64,000 nt of DNA, taken from Malaya genurostris. Lineage: Eukaryota > Arthropoda > Insecta > Diptera > Culicidae. The notes beneath the pieces were generated by a model. That model was given only the letters and a program-made list of their open reading frames with translations. It had not been told where the DNA came from and did not search any database. Where the stretch lies: contig NC_080572.1 of the NCBI RefSeq assembly GCF_030247185.1, positions 39,471,383 through 39,535,382 of the forward strand. Direction: 5' to 3'. Of the stretch, positions 1 to 11,953 are shown piece by piece. How positions within the stretch are numbered: position 1 is the stretch's first letter; every line of letters starts with the position of its first letter. A program made the position numbers and the translations under genes.

Positions 1-381
1 CTTCAAAACAAATCGAGATCCAGTGAATAATTTTTAGCTAATTAGTTACGGTAATTTTGAATTTGTTGTTCAATTTTTTTTAGTACTTCGCTAAATTCAC
101 TAAGCTCATGTTCATGTACTTTCGGAACCGGGGCTGGTAAAGTCGAAGTCGGTTCGTATGACCAGCAACTAACTTGACCTATAAATTAGAACAGTTTCGA
201 ACCCAATTAAGAAGCATCTTTCCTTGGTTTGAATCATCGCTCTAAGTGACGGATTGAATTTCAAAAACGTCGTCATTCTGTAACTCCAGAACCGGAAGTC
301 GCATCCAATCAAATCTCAGAAATGTCGTAAAGAATTTCTTTTATTGAAATCCAAGTTTCAGAAAATCGGTCTAGCCATCTC
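1..381 (-). repeat. Dispersed 155-bp-family repeat, fragment
   Basis: This is non-coding sequence with the family's recurring phrases in reverse orientation: 'aaccggggctggtaaagtcg', 'gtatgaccagcaact' and 'aaaatcggtctagccatct'. The same phrases recur near 44540-44900, 47240-47560 and 57780-57960. There is no open frame of note. Confidence 0.6.
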
Positions 382-1061
382 GAAGGAAGTGAGTTCTATT
401 TTGGAACTTTTGACTACTATTTTCGGTACTTCCCGAGCCCGATTCTGCAGACCCAACATGACCTACAATTTGGAACAGTTTTGAGAAAATTGGAGAGAAT
501 TTTACCTGTTTTGCAGTTTGAAATTTCATAAACTCATCGCTTTTTAATTCCGGAATCGGAGGATCGCAAGACCTTCCATTTGAATATAAGTTTGAAAGAA
601 TTCAATTTCAAGCTTTGGCCACTATTTCCGAAACTTCCGGAATCGGATTTCGGGGTCCGGGTATATCCGATTTGAGTTTGTGTGCTCTTCAACTTACAAG
701 AATTGTGAATGTATATATATATGTATGAAGGAAGTGAGTTCTATTTTGGAACTTTTGACTACTATTTTCGGTACTTCCCGAGCCCGATTCTGCAGACCCA
801 ACATGACCTACAATTTGGAACAGTTTTGAGAAAATTGGAGAGAATTTTACCTGTTTTGCAGTTTGAAATTTCATAAACTCATCGCTTTTTAATTCCGGAA
901 TCGGAGGATCGCAAGACCTTCCATTTGAATATAAGTTTGAAAGAATTCAATTTCAAGCTTTGGCCACTATTTCCGAAACTTCCGGAATCGGATTTCGGGG
1001 TCCGGGTATATCCGATTTGAGTTTGTGTGCTCTTCAACTTACAAGAATTGTGAATGTATAT
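382..1061. repeat. 345-bp tandem duplication
   Basis: Two adjacent copies start at 382 and 727, an offset of 345 bases. By eye they are identical from 'gaaggaagtgagttc' to 'aattgtgaatgtata'. The unit is a fragment of the dispersed repeat, and the junction is a short 'tatatatatgta' run. Such identity implies a recent duplication, or an assembly artefact. Confidence 0.85.
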
Positions 1062-1859
1062 ACTATATATAGACTGTTCAGTTTGTTGATGGAGGAAGGT
1101 GCTGATCGCGATCATCCACCACTCCACAATCGATGGTCATCATGTGTTCTCCTCGATTGCGAAGGAAGAGCAGAACGGCGATGGAAATGTCTCTCGTGCG
1201 AGGCGAACGTTGCATAAAATTAAGTCGCAAAAACGGTCCACTTGCTGATGTGCACAGTAAACTTCTCTACGGCATTGAAAAATTGCCCAGAGTGTAAGTT
1301 GGTTCGATACTGATTCTTGTTTCGTAAAGGGGTCTGTTTAAACGCAAACACACACACACATTGAAAAGAAGAGATCGTATAAAAATCGTGAGATTATGCA
1401 CGCGAAACTATCGTCTCCGTTAGAAGAAGCTATTATAATGGCTTGGCAAACAAGGAAAATTAGACATCGTTCGTTACTAATTGAAGTTTCGGTCACCAAT
1501 TATTTAAAATATATATATTTTTATCTACTCAAAACGAAGCGCAGAAATATTTGCATGAAGTAGGTTTAATGATATCGATAATCTCTTTAAATATGGTTGA
1601 ATTGTTGATGTCTAAAACCTGACCACTTTTTGTACGGTTTTATTTTCCGTATTTTGGACTCACACCCTTATATAGAAAACAAAGACGTAGTCCTACGTCA
1701 AAAAAATAAGCGCATTACGACCTTTATGATGAAATTTTTTTTATAAGCTGATGACATGCACCTCATTAAAAAAACGCATTCAAATGCGCATAAAAAACCG
1801 TCTAACTTCGGAAATCCGCATGATAAACTATAGTTTACTTGCACAATCTTTTTGCCTTT
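1062..1859. other. Unassigned AT-rich DNA
   Basis: I see no recognisable gene here. 1080-1217 is more GC-rich and open on both strands, but matches nothing I know. A short (CA)n run lies near 1348-1360. Confidence 0.4.
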
Positions 1860-2130
1860 CCAATATAGAAAGGTTATACAATCACTATGAAAATCGACTT
1901 TTGAATCGAGACCCGGAGGGCCGAGTGTCATATACCCGGCTACTCACAAACATGCACTCGATATTCTCGGAGACCTGGACCGATTTTCACAAACTTAGAT
2001 TCAAATGGAAAGTCTCTTTGTCCCATAGCCTGCTATTGAATTTCTGTAGTTTATGATAGTTGCTGGTCGAACGAATTTCAGATATACTGGTTCTCAGTTT
2101 CAGGATCTGAAAGTACCGGAAATAGTATTC
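1860..2130 (+). repeat. Dispersed repeat: end sequence plus one 155-bp-type unit
   Basis: It starts with 'agaaaggttatacaatcact', runs through 'cccggagggccgagtgtcat' and then 'ccgattttcacaaacttaga' at about 1979. The same order (end motif, CCGGAGGGCC block, then the monomer) occurs near 22945 and 35167, and inverted near 35400-35640 and 47500-47690. It is non-coding and probably non-autonomous. Confidence 0.7.
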
Positions 2131-3648
2131 AACTCAAAAACGTAACTCTTCCTTTTTTCTGGCGGATCATTTGAAAAATTATCGCCCCTAACACGAGGTC
2201 CCGTGGTGCTTGTGGTCAAAACGACGCTGCTCAGCAGCAAGATTATTTCACACAGTCTGATAAATATTTTTGGATCCCGGCGATCTTACAGTAGAATGAG
2301 CACAAAAATATAAGTTTAAGGCGACCGTACATTTTTATTTGAAGGTAAATATACCGGAATGGAAATAAAATGCCAACAACGATGAAACCGAAAAAAAACT
2401 CAAACTGATAAAAATATAATAATCAGTTCACTGAACAATTTTAGTAATTTATACCTCCATTTGCATTAGTTCAGAAACAAATTTTGAAAACTAAAAAATA
2501 AAACCAACCAAACTCATTTTCGACGAAATGTATTTGGTTGCATCATAAAAAATATCAACTAAAATTAAATTGCGACACGAAACATTGTTCAAATGGCATT
2601 AGTCTTTTCAGATACAATTTATTTCTCATTTTTCTTCTAAAGTCACAGATGCGATAAAAACCATGCAAAACCGAAATTCCACTTGTTACCAACATGAGTG
2701 ACAAAAGATATGAACATCGCCGAATGGTCACATTTGTCTTAAATGCGCAATATAAAAACGAGACCATCGAGAACAGAGGAATGATAATACCGGTAAGGTT
2801 TCTAGGTGAAGGACAAAGTTGCTCTTGTGTGATATACGGGTTTTTATGCAGGTGGAAGCATGCATGCAAGCCAAAGAAGGAAAATAAGTGCATCTTCAAA
2901 ACGCGTCACCATAGAGGCATCGATAAATTATCGTCCACGCTAAGACGGAGTAGAATTATTATACAATTTCATTTGAATAAATTGTGTCCATCGTGATGTG
3001 CCTAAATGGCATACTTGGTTAGCTAACAGTAAAATAATAACTGTTGGCCGGGTTTTCTTCCGCCATCTCGAAAGTTTTTATTCAATTTCTCACCCGGTAT
3101 CATCGTAATTTCTCCAGTCATGGGCAATTATCACGAACAATTAGCGTTTGTGTTGCGTTTCTTTAGCGTTAGTCGAATGATGTTTAACTAGCAAACAAAT
3201 TGATCCATATAAAAGAAATGATATTACTTAATTTCGACTAGACTTGTTTCAGACCATTAGCAAAATGATTTTCAGAGCATATTAGACAGAAATTAATTTT
3301 AATTACTATCTGACATACATTATAAATCAACGCAATTTAGCCTCCCTTCACAATTTTCTTTTTGCAGTCCTCTTTTCTAAGCTGAATAGCGTTCCAGCTG
3401 CTAACAAATGACACATTTCTCACGATCACCGGCCTGTGCTAGGAAGATGGAAGGGGGCGTGAGTGTGTGTGAAAGGATCGTCAATAGCAACCATTTTTTC
3501 CTTCATTCCCGTACCTGCAAAAGTAACAAAAGTCGAGGTCGTATCGACCGAGAGTAAAAGTACACGCACGGGTACTACTGCACGCCCCGTGTTCTTAGAC
3601 ACATAAACTAACCAGGCCTCGGAAGCCGACGTACGTGAGTACATGTAT
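2131..3648. other. Unassigned AT-rich DNA, within or downstream of calmodulin
   Basis: I see no exon, RNA gene or repeat family that I can name. I searched it for the later calmodulin exons (EF-hands 2-4) and found none. The longest open frames are under 130 codons and match nothing recognised. Confidence 0.45.
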
Positions 3649-3888
3649 AATTCACACGTTTTTTTATAACGGCCAATAAGCCATCTATCAACATTCAATT
3701 TTAAGAGTAATTTCGAATGACTTGGCACTCGCTGAGAGTAAGTCATAATAGTAAACGGCAGAGAAAAGTTTTCTTTTTCGTCTGGTGTTAAATTTAATAC
3801 TCTATTTTTCATAGCTTGCCTGCAATTTCTTTCGAAAGTGGAAGTTGACAGATGGCTTATTGGCCGTTATAAAAAAAACGCGTGAATT
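3649..3888. repeat. Long inverted repeat, 44/45-bp arms
   Basis: The left arm 3649-3692 reads 'aattcacacg...ccatctatcaac'. The right arm 3844-3888 is its reverse complement apart from a few changes and a one-base length difference in the A/T run. About 151 bp separate the arms. It looks like a small foldback or MITE-type element in calmodulin intron 2. I could not define a target-site duplication. Confidence 0.8.
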
Positions 3889-4139
3889 TCAAAACAGGAT
3901 GTTTGTGAAACCGATCTTGCACCTTCCTTTCACTATTTAAAGAACTCACCGTAATCGATCGTCGATTACATTTCTTTCCATGAAGCAATAAAAGAAGACT
4001 ACTACATCCACATCGATGATCAATGTTTCACGCATGCTATTTAAGAATATATAATTATGATCTGCCGAAGAGTGACGCCATTGGGCCATAAACCGCCGCA
4101 AACGCAACGCAGGTACAATATAATTAACAGCTTCAACTA

Positions 4140-4403
<264 letters not shown>

Positions 4404-4839
4404 TCATCGGGTAACAGTCTAAACAAACATTGGCAACATTGTATCTTAATTTGTAATTTTTTATATTCGTTATCAAGGTCACACAAATGTGTGTAATACT
4501 GCAGCGAGAGACGTGACATTCATTGGTGATGCGTGTTAATATGGAAAGATAAAAACATCAGTTAGAGCACGTTTGGAAAAACATTCATGAGCCTCGAGTA
4601 ACCTAAGATAGCAGAAATACTATTTTCGACTGGAAATAAGAACATGTACACAATTCCGAGGTTACTTCTGAATAACTGAGCGAATATTTCTCGATGACCC
4701 GCCTGGGCATCACCGGTTAGCACGCTGCTGTAGGAATTTGTTCTGAGGCAACAACCGGTCGCTCATTCTCGTTTTGCGATCCGATTCTATACTGGCAGTG
4801 GATAATTGCTATAGAATCATTTTACTATTACGCCTTATT

Positions 4840-5010
4840 CAAACTATGAAGCCAAAGCCTTGGTATACCATTCCTGTAGTGGAATTTGACCTTCTTTTTC
4901 AAAAGACTACGACTCTACTGACACTACGAATCCTTCCAGGTTGGGGCTCGAACATACGACAACTGGTTTGAAGACCAGTGCCCTATACATTGAACCACCA
5001 ACCCGGGACG
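4840..5010 (-). repeat. tRNA-derived SINE
   Basis: The minus strand begins with a tRNA-like head: 'ccgggttggtggttcaatg', 'agggcactggtct', then a B-box-like GTTCGAGCCCC. The tail contains 'aaggtcaaattccac' and 'gccaaggctttggctt'. I know this head and tail combination as an abundant mosquito SINE. The clover-leaf is degenerate, so it is not a tRNA gene. A second, truncated copy is at 45334-45433. Confidence 0.8.
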
Positions 5011-5104
5011 CTTCTAACTATGTGCATATAACCTTTGTGTCTATGAAAATGTCTGAATGCTCCACACAAGGATTTTGAAATATTGTAACCTAGTATGAGA
5101 ATCA

Positions 5105-6193
5105 TCAAGTCGAATCATCGATTCGATTTTCTGCGATAATTATCAACTTGCGATTCTCTTTTGGTAAATTCCACCCAGAGCCGATCATGAAATACTCAGA
5201 GTATAAGGTGGAGCGAAGAAAACTAGAAAAATGCATTGCATTGCATACATGCATTGAGAGGCAGCGAGTTCTTGTAGCATCATCTGCCAGATTGATGAAG
5301 CTGTATACAATGTAGAGAAATATCGAGCTGCTCTCTGCCAAATTATCGGCAATCACCAACATTAGTTGTAGCTTGTTGTTTATATTGAGAAAGTTCTTTC
5401 CCCGCGAGAGCCGGTATTAGGCGATAGAACTCTGGGCAATTTGGTGAATATGCCACTTTTAGTACAACATGGACTTCGTTTGCTTTATACCATTCCAAAA
5501 AATCTTTGGTGTAGTGACAATATGCCAAATAAGGCCAGAAGAGCAAGCGATCATTGTAGGAATGGTAACAATCGCTTCCGTGAGCATTCTTCACGATATA
5601 TTTCCTGTTTTGTCGTTCCGGTAGTGATGAAGTTTTGCCTTGTTCGACCACAGATGCATATTGCACGCCAAACCAAATATTTTCTGAGAAACTTGGCCCC
5701 ATTCCGTTGTACGGCAGTATAAAAAGATTTTCCGGGAATCTGCTAGAAATCTTTCAACACACAAGTTACATCGTCCATGATCACGCAGGAAAACTTCGTC
5801 AAATATTCGTGATACAACTTGCGAGCTCGGATTTTAGCCATCAAATTTTGCTTATCATTACGGTTCGGTACAGTTTTCACCTGTACCACCAACGACATCA
5901 TATCTTGCCGGTGCTTGAAAGTATGCACGAAAGTTGGAGACATTTTTCTAGCCACCGTAAGGACTGGTCTCTTCTGCAATATTTGCTTTACCTTCACGTC
6001 TCTCAGGTGGTTCCTGAGATCGGTTTTGTTCCGTTTCTAGCCTGTCTGGCAGTTGTCAAGCGTGTATCGAAAGATTTATAAACGTTCTGCAGGAAAACCA
6101 TGCTTTTTTGCAAGTTTACTTATTGGCAGATCCGGATTTTCATTGCGACCGTACACAATTGCTTTTCGCACTTGCTCTTCTTTCGACTCCATC
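5105..6193 (-). pseudogene. Decayed Tc1/mariner-superfamily transposase
   Basis: Reading leftward from an ATG at 6193, the N-terminus is a helix-turn-helix type (ESKEEQVRKAI, then PISKLAKKHGFP), followed by a stop and frameshifts. 5743-5997 continues with the first catalytic block, CVIMDDVTCVLKDF. 5343-5702 continues with the second block, LLFWPYLAYCHYTKDFLEWY, and then NCPEFYRLIPAL. In related transposases the second block reads FWPDLA, so the catalytic Asp is a Tyr here. With several frame breaks the gene is dead. The family is recognised from motif order only. Terminal inverted repeats were not found. Confidence 0.8.
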
Positions 6194-6950
6194 TAAAAGC
6201 TTGAAGAATCACCAACACGAGATGTTACGTATTTAGGAGGTATACCGATTTTGTCGCGAACAAGCCTTGCCAGATAACGAGATGTTTCCCAACCAGGTTC
6301 GCTTCGCTCGAATCCACGCCTAAGATGATGTCCCATCCTATAAAATCGTTTTCAGCCAATCGCGGTGCAGGCGTTTTTGCTTTTCTCACAAAGAAAGGCT
6401 ATGTAATCACTATAATAATCGATTTTTGAATCGAGACTCAAAGCTTCTATTTCTGGAAGAACAGAATTTCTTACATCCAATTTTTAGTTTATACGCAATA
6501 TTTGACACGTTTTTTCACACACGATTTATTTTACACGGTTCTTCAAAAGAAAACATTATTAACTGATCTCGCAAAGTTATAATCAATAATTATTAATATT
6601 ATTTTATTTCACCCCGGTTTTAACCATTTATGCTCATTCGCCGGGGGATCGCATAATCAATAATCAATCATTATAATTAATTCATACAAAAAAAGCAAAA
6701 TCCAAAAACAAAATTCCAGAAACCGTGCATTTTTTTCCCGAAATCACACTTTTTTCGCAATATTCCTCCAACATAGATTAATTTTTACACATTTTGTATT
6801 TTGAAAAAATGGATTAATGTTGCTCAAATTTAATTTGAAAGTAATTTTAGCAGCAGCAATGAATATGATAATTGTGGTTATTTTCTTCAACCCCCGAAAA
6901 TAAAATTCGTGCTTCTGCAGCCCTCGAACATAAAATTCTTTTTGATAGGA
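6194..6950. other. Transposon flank, repeat end, then AT-rich DNA
   Basis: 6200-6370 is probably the untranslated part of the adjacent dead transposon. 6388-6440 matches the end of the dispersed repeat ('aaaggctatgtaatcact'). The rest is AT-rich without a recognised feature. Confidence 0.4.
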
Positions 6951-7034
6951 TTTCTTCACGTTTCACCTTCGCATCATCTCCACCTAGCAGTTCAATTTCA
7001 ACTGCTAAGCCGAAGGTGATACGTGAAGAAATCG
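6951..7034. repeat. Short inverted repeat
   Basis: 'ttcttcacgtttcaccttcg' (6951-6970) is mirrored by 'cgaaggtgatacgtgaagaa' (7011-7030) with one mismatch, around a loop of about 40 bp that itself holds 'gcagttcaatttcaactgc'. It could fold as a cruciform or be a tiny foldback element. Confidence 0.75.
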
Positions 7035-7064
7035 AAATAAATTTGAAAAAAATAAATTAAAAAA

Positions 7065-7735
7065 TTCGGATTCGGGTACAGATAAATTTTTTTAGATTTT
7101 CTAATGGGTACGGGTAGGGTTCTGATCTAGAAATTTGAATGTAGGGATTCGGGTTCAATTATCTGAAACTCGATCTGAAAACTAACCCGCCGGACTTGGA
7201 TCAAGTCCAGATAGAGATTTTCAATTTTGATCTCGTACGGATCGGGTTCGGTTTAAAAAGTAAAGTTTACTTTTTAACCCGAACTTCGATTCTCCTTACA
7301 CGACCAAACAAACAATTGTGCTTAAAATTGAGCAGCGAACCAGTGCACAAATCAAACGCCAAATAATGTTTTTTTTGCGGATGAATACTTTATTGCATTG
7401 CTTATTGCATATTCTGTAAGTGAGTAGGTTTGAGTTTAAAAATGAAAATATTTCGGGTTCGGGTCGGGTACAAGTAAAAAATTTTAAAGTTTCGCGTTTA
7501 AGAACTTACATATAGAGAATCAATCGAGTAAAATTTTTTGAAACTCGACCTTAAAACTAACCCGACCGGTTCGGGTATTTATTTTCAGTTTAAATCAAGT
7601 ACGAGTCAAGTTCGGTTCAAAAATAAAAGTTTACATGAAAATATTCCTGGTTCGGGTCAGGTACGGACATTTTTTTTCATTGGTGTAAAAACGAGCGGGT
7701 TGGGTTCGGGTGTGAGAATTTCTCATTTATAAAAT
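7065..7735. repeat. Degenerate CGGGTT/AACCCG-rich tract
   Basis: 'cgggttcgggt', 'gggttcgg', 'actaacccg' and 'gaaactcga' recur on both strands at irregular spacing (near 7068, 7147, 7176, 7239, 7455, 7560, 7652 and 7700). It is not a regular tandem array and there is no long coding frame. It probably represents the remains of a repeat family rich in these words. Confidence 0.5.
7286..7423 (+). repeat. Dispersed duplicate, copy 1
   Basis: This is nearly identical to 9534-9658, from 'cgattctccttacacgacc' through 'gcgaaccagtgcac' to 'attctgtaagtga'. Differences are single bases plus a short insertion that repeats 'ttattgca'. The copies lie about 2.25 kb apart in the same orientation. Neither copy is coding. 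Confidence 0.85.
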
Positions 7736-9533
7736 GCCAAAAATAGCGAAATTATGCGGATACTGTCAATCCATGAACAAACTTACGAGCTCAGAAAAAA
7801 ATCATTTTGACGTTTTCAAATACCATTCGAAAATAAGTAATGTAGTACTCAAACTCTGAGTAAATATTTTCTAGCATGTATCGCTACAAAATGCCAAACA
7901 GAAAAATTTCTTTGTCACCCGTAAGCAATCTTCATAAAGCAAACATAAATCGTTCACAACCAAAATAAAACAAAGCATATTTCACTAACTTTTAGTTTTT
8001 GCTTGCGTCCAAAGACGGTTTGTGGGTGATATATGAGCGCCAATCAAAAAAATCAAATCAAAATTCAACATTAAAATAAATTTATTACCGTGCCTATTGC
8101 GTATAGGAAACGATAAAATTCAGTTGGCCTGGACCAGGTCGGCATACTAAAGTATTAGCAGATGGTGTGTTTGGTCGTGTTTGTGAGAGTGTGTGCAACC
8201 CGGCTGGTACATCGCGCGAATTTAAATCGCCATTATTTTCCAGCTTGAACACCATAAATCAAAATTTCCATTCTCATTAGGCGATAATGTTTGCTCTTTC
8301 TTGCTCTCTTGGCTGCTGAATACATTCTTTGACTGCGATTGAGATATCAAACGACGGCATCCGGTTGGGTAGCGTGGCTAATCTAATGGGACATACACAC
8401 CGGGCCATGATCTCCATCATCAGCTCACCACGATCGTCTACCTCATCGTCTTTCGGGAGTACCACCGGTCATTTTCCAATTTAGTACAAGCGGAAAACAC
8501 CGATAAATTGCATTAAAAACTAATACATATTCCAAAGTCATTAAAGCTTCTCGCACACGGTAATTTGCTCCGGCTTGACTGTTCACGCAGACTAGCGATA
8601 GCCGACCATGTGGTAACAGTCGAAAAGCCGGTTTAACCGGCGCTTGGCGGCAAAACTGGTTTCGTCTTCAATTCGACTCGGTGGTGTTTTTTTACTCGCA
8701 TAGTGTGCTCGAACAGGTACGAGGTGCGGAACGTGGAAATAATCGCGTGCGCAAGATCGCGTTAATTTTCTACAATTTTCCAAGCCACATACCAACTCAC
8801 TTTACGATACCCGTTGCTTCCTCAGATTGGATTGGTTGTGTGAAAATTCAAACAAACCGAAACGGGTTCAAAAGTCTAAATCCGAATCACACACACACAC
8901 ACACCCACACAGATATGTGGACAACGGTTGGGAGAATATTCAATCGGTAGAGAGTCAATCAACAGTGCTAATCAGTGCAGTGAAAAAAAATGGAAACAAG
9001 CGGTCTTTTCCCATTATGGTCCGGAATGAGTGTCATTCATTTAACTAAAATCGTTGCTATTAGTCACGGTGGTTTTGCGCCCTTTCGACGCTTGGTACCG
9101 GCTGCAAAGTGCAGTTGATTCAACGCTGAATCAAGATGAAAAATGTAAACTAAGCCACCTAGTAGTATAGCGCTACTTCTATTCTGAAACTCACAAAAAT
9201 TTAATAAATTAAACATCTTCTGAATTTACATGTAGTAATTATATTTCATGACTCAACACGACCCACATCGAACCGGTTATTTAACGAGAGTGTATGTCCT
9301 TTCCCACATGAAACCAGTAAAATATAATTGAAATCAACTTCGCTTCATTCACGCTTGCGGCGTTTCCTTTTTAAGTTCCTCAATCGCCACAACAACAACA
9401 ACATCAAAACTCAGACACCCTTGAGGAAAATGAAACCGAAACTTGTCAAAAATGATGACACGCGAATGAACAAGAGAATGGCGATGATGATGATGATGGT
9501 GGTGACGATGACAATATTGATGAAGGCGGGGAA
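7736..9533. other. Unassigned intron DNA
   Basis: No exon is recognised. 8140-8480 and 8560-8800 are less AT-rich than their surroundings and free of the named repeats, so they could hold intronic regulatory sequence, but nothing specific is visible. A (CA)n run lies at 8889-8903 and a (GATGAT)-type run at 9484-9500. Confidence 0.4.
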
Positions 9534-9658
9534 TCGATTCTCCTTACACGACCAAACAAACAATTGTGCTTAAAATTGAGCATCGAACCAGTGCACAAAT
9601 CAAACGCCAACATGATTTTTTTTGCGGATGAATACTTTATTGCATATTCTGTAAGTGA
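9534..9658 (+). repeat. Dispersed duplicate, copy 2
   Basis: This is the partner of 7286-7423. High identity over about 125 bp with unrelated flanks suggests either a repeat family or a local duplication. Confidence 0.85.
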
Positions 9659-11953
9659 ACAGCTAACTGTAGTCAAATTACATTTTCCGTTAATGATCAG
9701 TAGTATTTCTTTCGCGTATTGGATAATAAATAGGTTGCGTCCTGAAAAATCACGATCATAAAGTGCAGCAGAAGATTAAGAGCAAGCTCGGGGGTAAATG
9801 CCTTCATTGTACTTCACGTTGCGTCGAAAGCTCGAAGCAATTGGTCATTAACAGCAGAAAAGGTATATAAAAATAAGGTCTTTGGACTCCGTTTTGGGTG
9901 AAACGTTGTAAACGTTTTCAGTATGGCAAACCATTGATTTTTTCACAGATTCAACCTCAGACTAATTTTTGAAAAGGGGAAATGATATTTTTGCATGCTT
10001 ATCCTTTAAATCATTATAATTAAAAATTTGTTTACTTGTGCAAAAAATAGTGTCCCAAAAGAATTTGTAGGAAATCAATTGGACACACTAAATGATTATA
10101 TACTGCAAAATAAGTTAGTCGAAGCAGGGTATGGGTTCTCTGGGGTATCGAGTATGAAACTGAAATAAATCACATTCATTCTTCAATCATTAAAAGATGA
10201 TTTCGCTTGAACAAACTTAAGATTTAGATAAATATGTAATAATATTTAACGCAGTCTCCACGAAGTGTGTTTTTCTTTTCCCAATTTCGATTACTAAATT
10301 TTTTAGTGTTTCAATTTTGGTTGTTTTGTTTTTACCAGCTTTCTTCTAGTTTCTAAGAATAGTTCTATCTAAGTTCGATTTCTTTTTTCATATTTCTAAT
10401 CTTTAGGGCTACAATTTAATTGATAAAAATCATCTCTCGCGAAAATTCATTAAAATTACTATAATAATAAATAAATCTGCCTCATTGCTTTTGTGATAGG
10501 TTGAATAAATGAAAAGAAAATATTTGATATGATTAATCATCTCACTCTTGATAACAAATAGTAGATCTTTAGTAAGTCAAACAGTTTAACACGTCAAACT
10601 TCAAACTTTCAAAATAAAAACCAATGACTTTCCCCGGTAGGACTTCTTTGATGAACTTATTGGAATATATTGGTTTGAGAGCAGGTTTAGAAATAGTTTT
10701 TCATCGCACGTTATGTTAAATTTTTTGTTGTATAATAGTTCTATCGGTCGATTTATTTTGAATTACTTATTCATCGTGAAAACAAAAGTGGAAAAAAATT
10801 ACCAATGAATGATATGCCAGATTTTCTGACAGTTGGCTGTCTGTAGTTTTGCGAGTTCTTGAAGTTTATCATTTCGTTCACCGTATTTTCTATTGATATC
10901 GTCTTGTTTATCATGACATATCCCAGCTTTTCTCCCATCCCTACTAATAAGTCTCCTATCCTTTGATGCTCGTGGAGGTACAGTGGAACCATCGATCTTT
11001 AGAAACAATGAGTGTCGGACTAACATTCTTTACCTTCTTCAGTAGCTCAGCCTTTGGTTGTGGCCAGCGTCGTTATTGATCATGGAATTGAAAAGTATTG
11101 AATGAGTAAGTATGCACAGTGAAAATGGTATTTTTTTAGGTTCATTGTGCGCTTTCACTCGTTTGGTCAATCGCGAAGTTTAACTACAGGCGATCATCTT
11201 CAGCTCAGTTCAGCTTAAACTAGTTAAGAAAACCATCAGTTGACGTAAATTTTATGTCTTTTTTAAAGTGAAGAAGTACCGGCTAAAAAAGTTTTAAGGT
11301 ATTTGCAAAACTTCAAGTTTTTGATTAAAATTGTCATGTTGAACACCAAAAATGAACCCAAAGGCCAACGAAAAAGACTTGAGCTTGAGCGCCCACCCCT
11401 GGTTGCTACTCCGTTACTGATCGGAATTAGCTGAAATTGTACAGATAAATTGTAGATGATAAGACCTGGGACTGGCAAATCATCCTTCAATTCCGATTCT
11501 AGATAAGTGCCAAATGAGCCAGGATTTTGGGAAGTGTATTTTCATGTTAAGATAATACACCATGATTTTATACCCCAATGAACTAATTTAGCTGGACTTT
11601 AGGCGTAGCACAACTTACATTAATAGGTATAACTTCAGGCGAATTTCTGTTAAGATGGTCTTCTTTGCGGTTTAAATTCAGGCGCTAAACAATGAAGTGG
11701 TATGGTAAATACGAATGATTTCATTCATTACAAGTTTATACCTCAATTGTTATACCTTTGAATATATAGTAAGTGTGAATATAGTACTTTAAACCTAATA
11801 TATTTCGAATGTACGACAGTTAGTATTTAATAAAACATATTACTACTAGTTTCCTCAAATATCATATTAGTATTTCGAAATTTCGTATTTCGTATATCAA
11901 AAGATAAAAAAAAACATTTATTTGTGTATATACTGTGCATCATCTTATAACTA
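9659..11953. other. Unassigned AT-rich intron DNA
   Basis: I see no recognised gene, RNA or repeat family in this stretch. Confidence 0.4.

Noticed and set aside
3426..3812. 128-codon minus-strand ORF just downstream of calmodulin exon 2
   Set aside because: It runs into the inverted repeat, shows no EF-hand or other domain, and lies in intron 2.
4932..5008. tRNA gene on the minus strand
   Set aside because: The clover-leaf is degenerate and the sequence continues into a typical SINE tail, so it is a SINE head.
8240..8256. Alternative calmodulin exon 1 (minus ATG followed by GTGTTC)
   Set aside because: The donor is poor compared with ATG|GTAAGC at 27454-27448.
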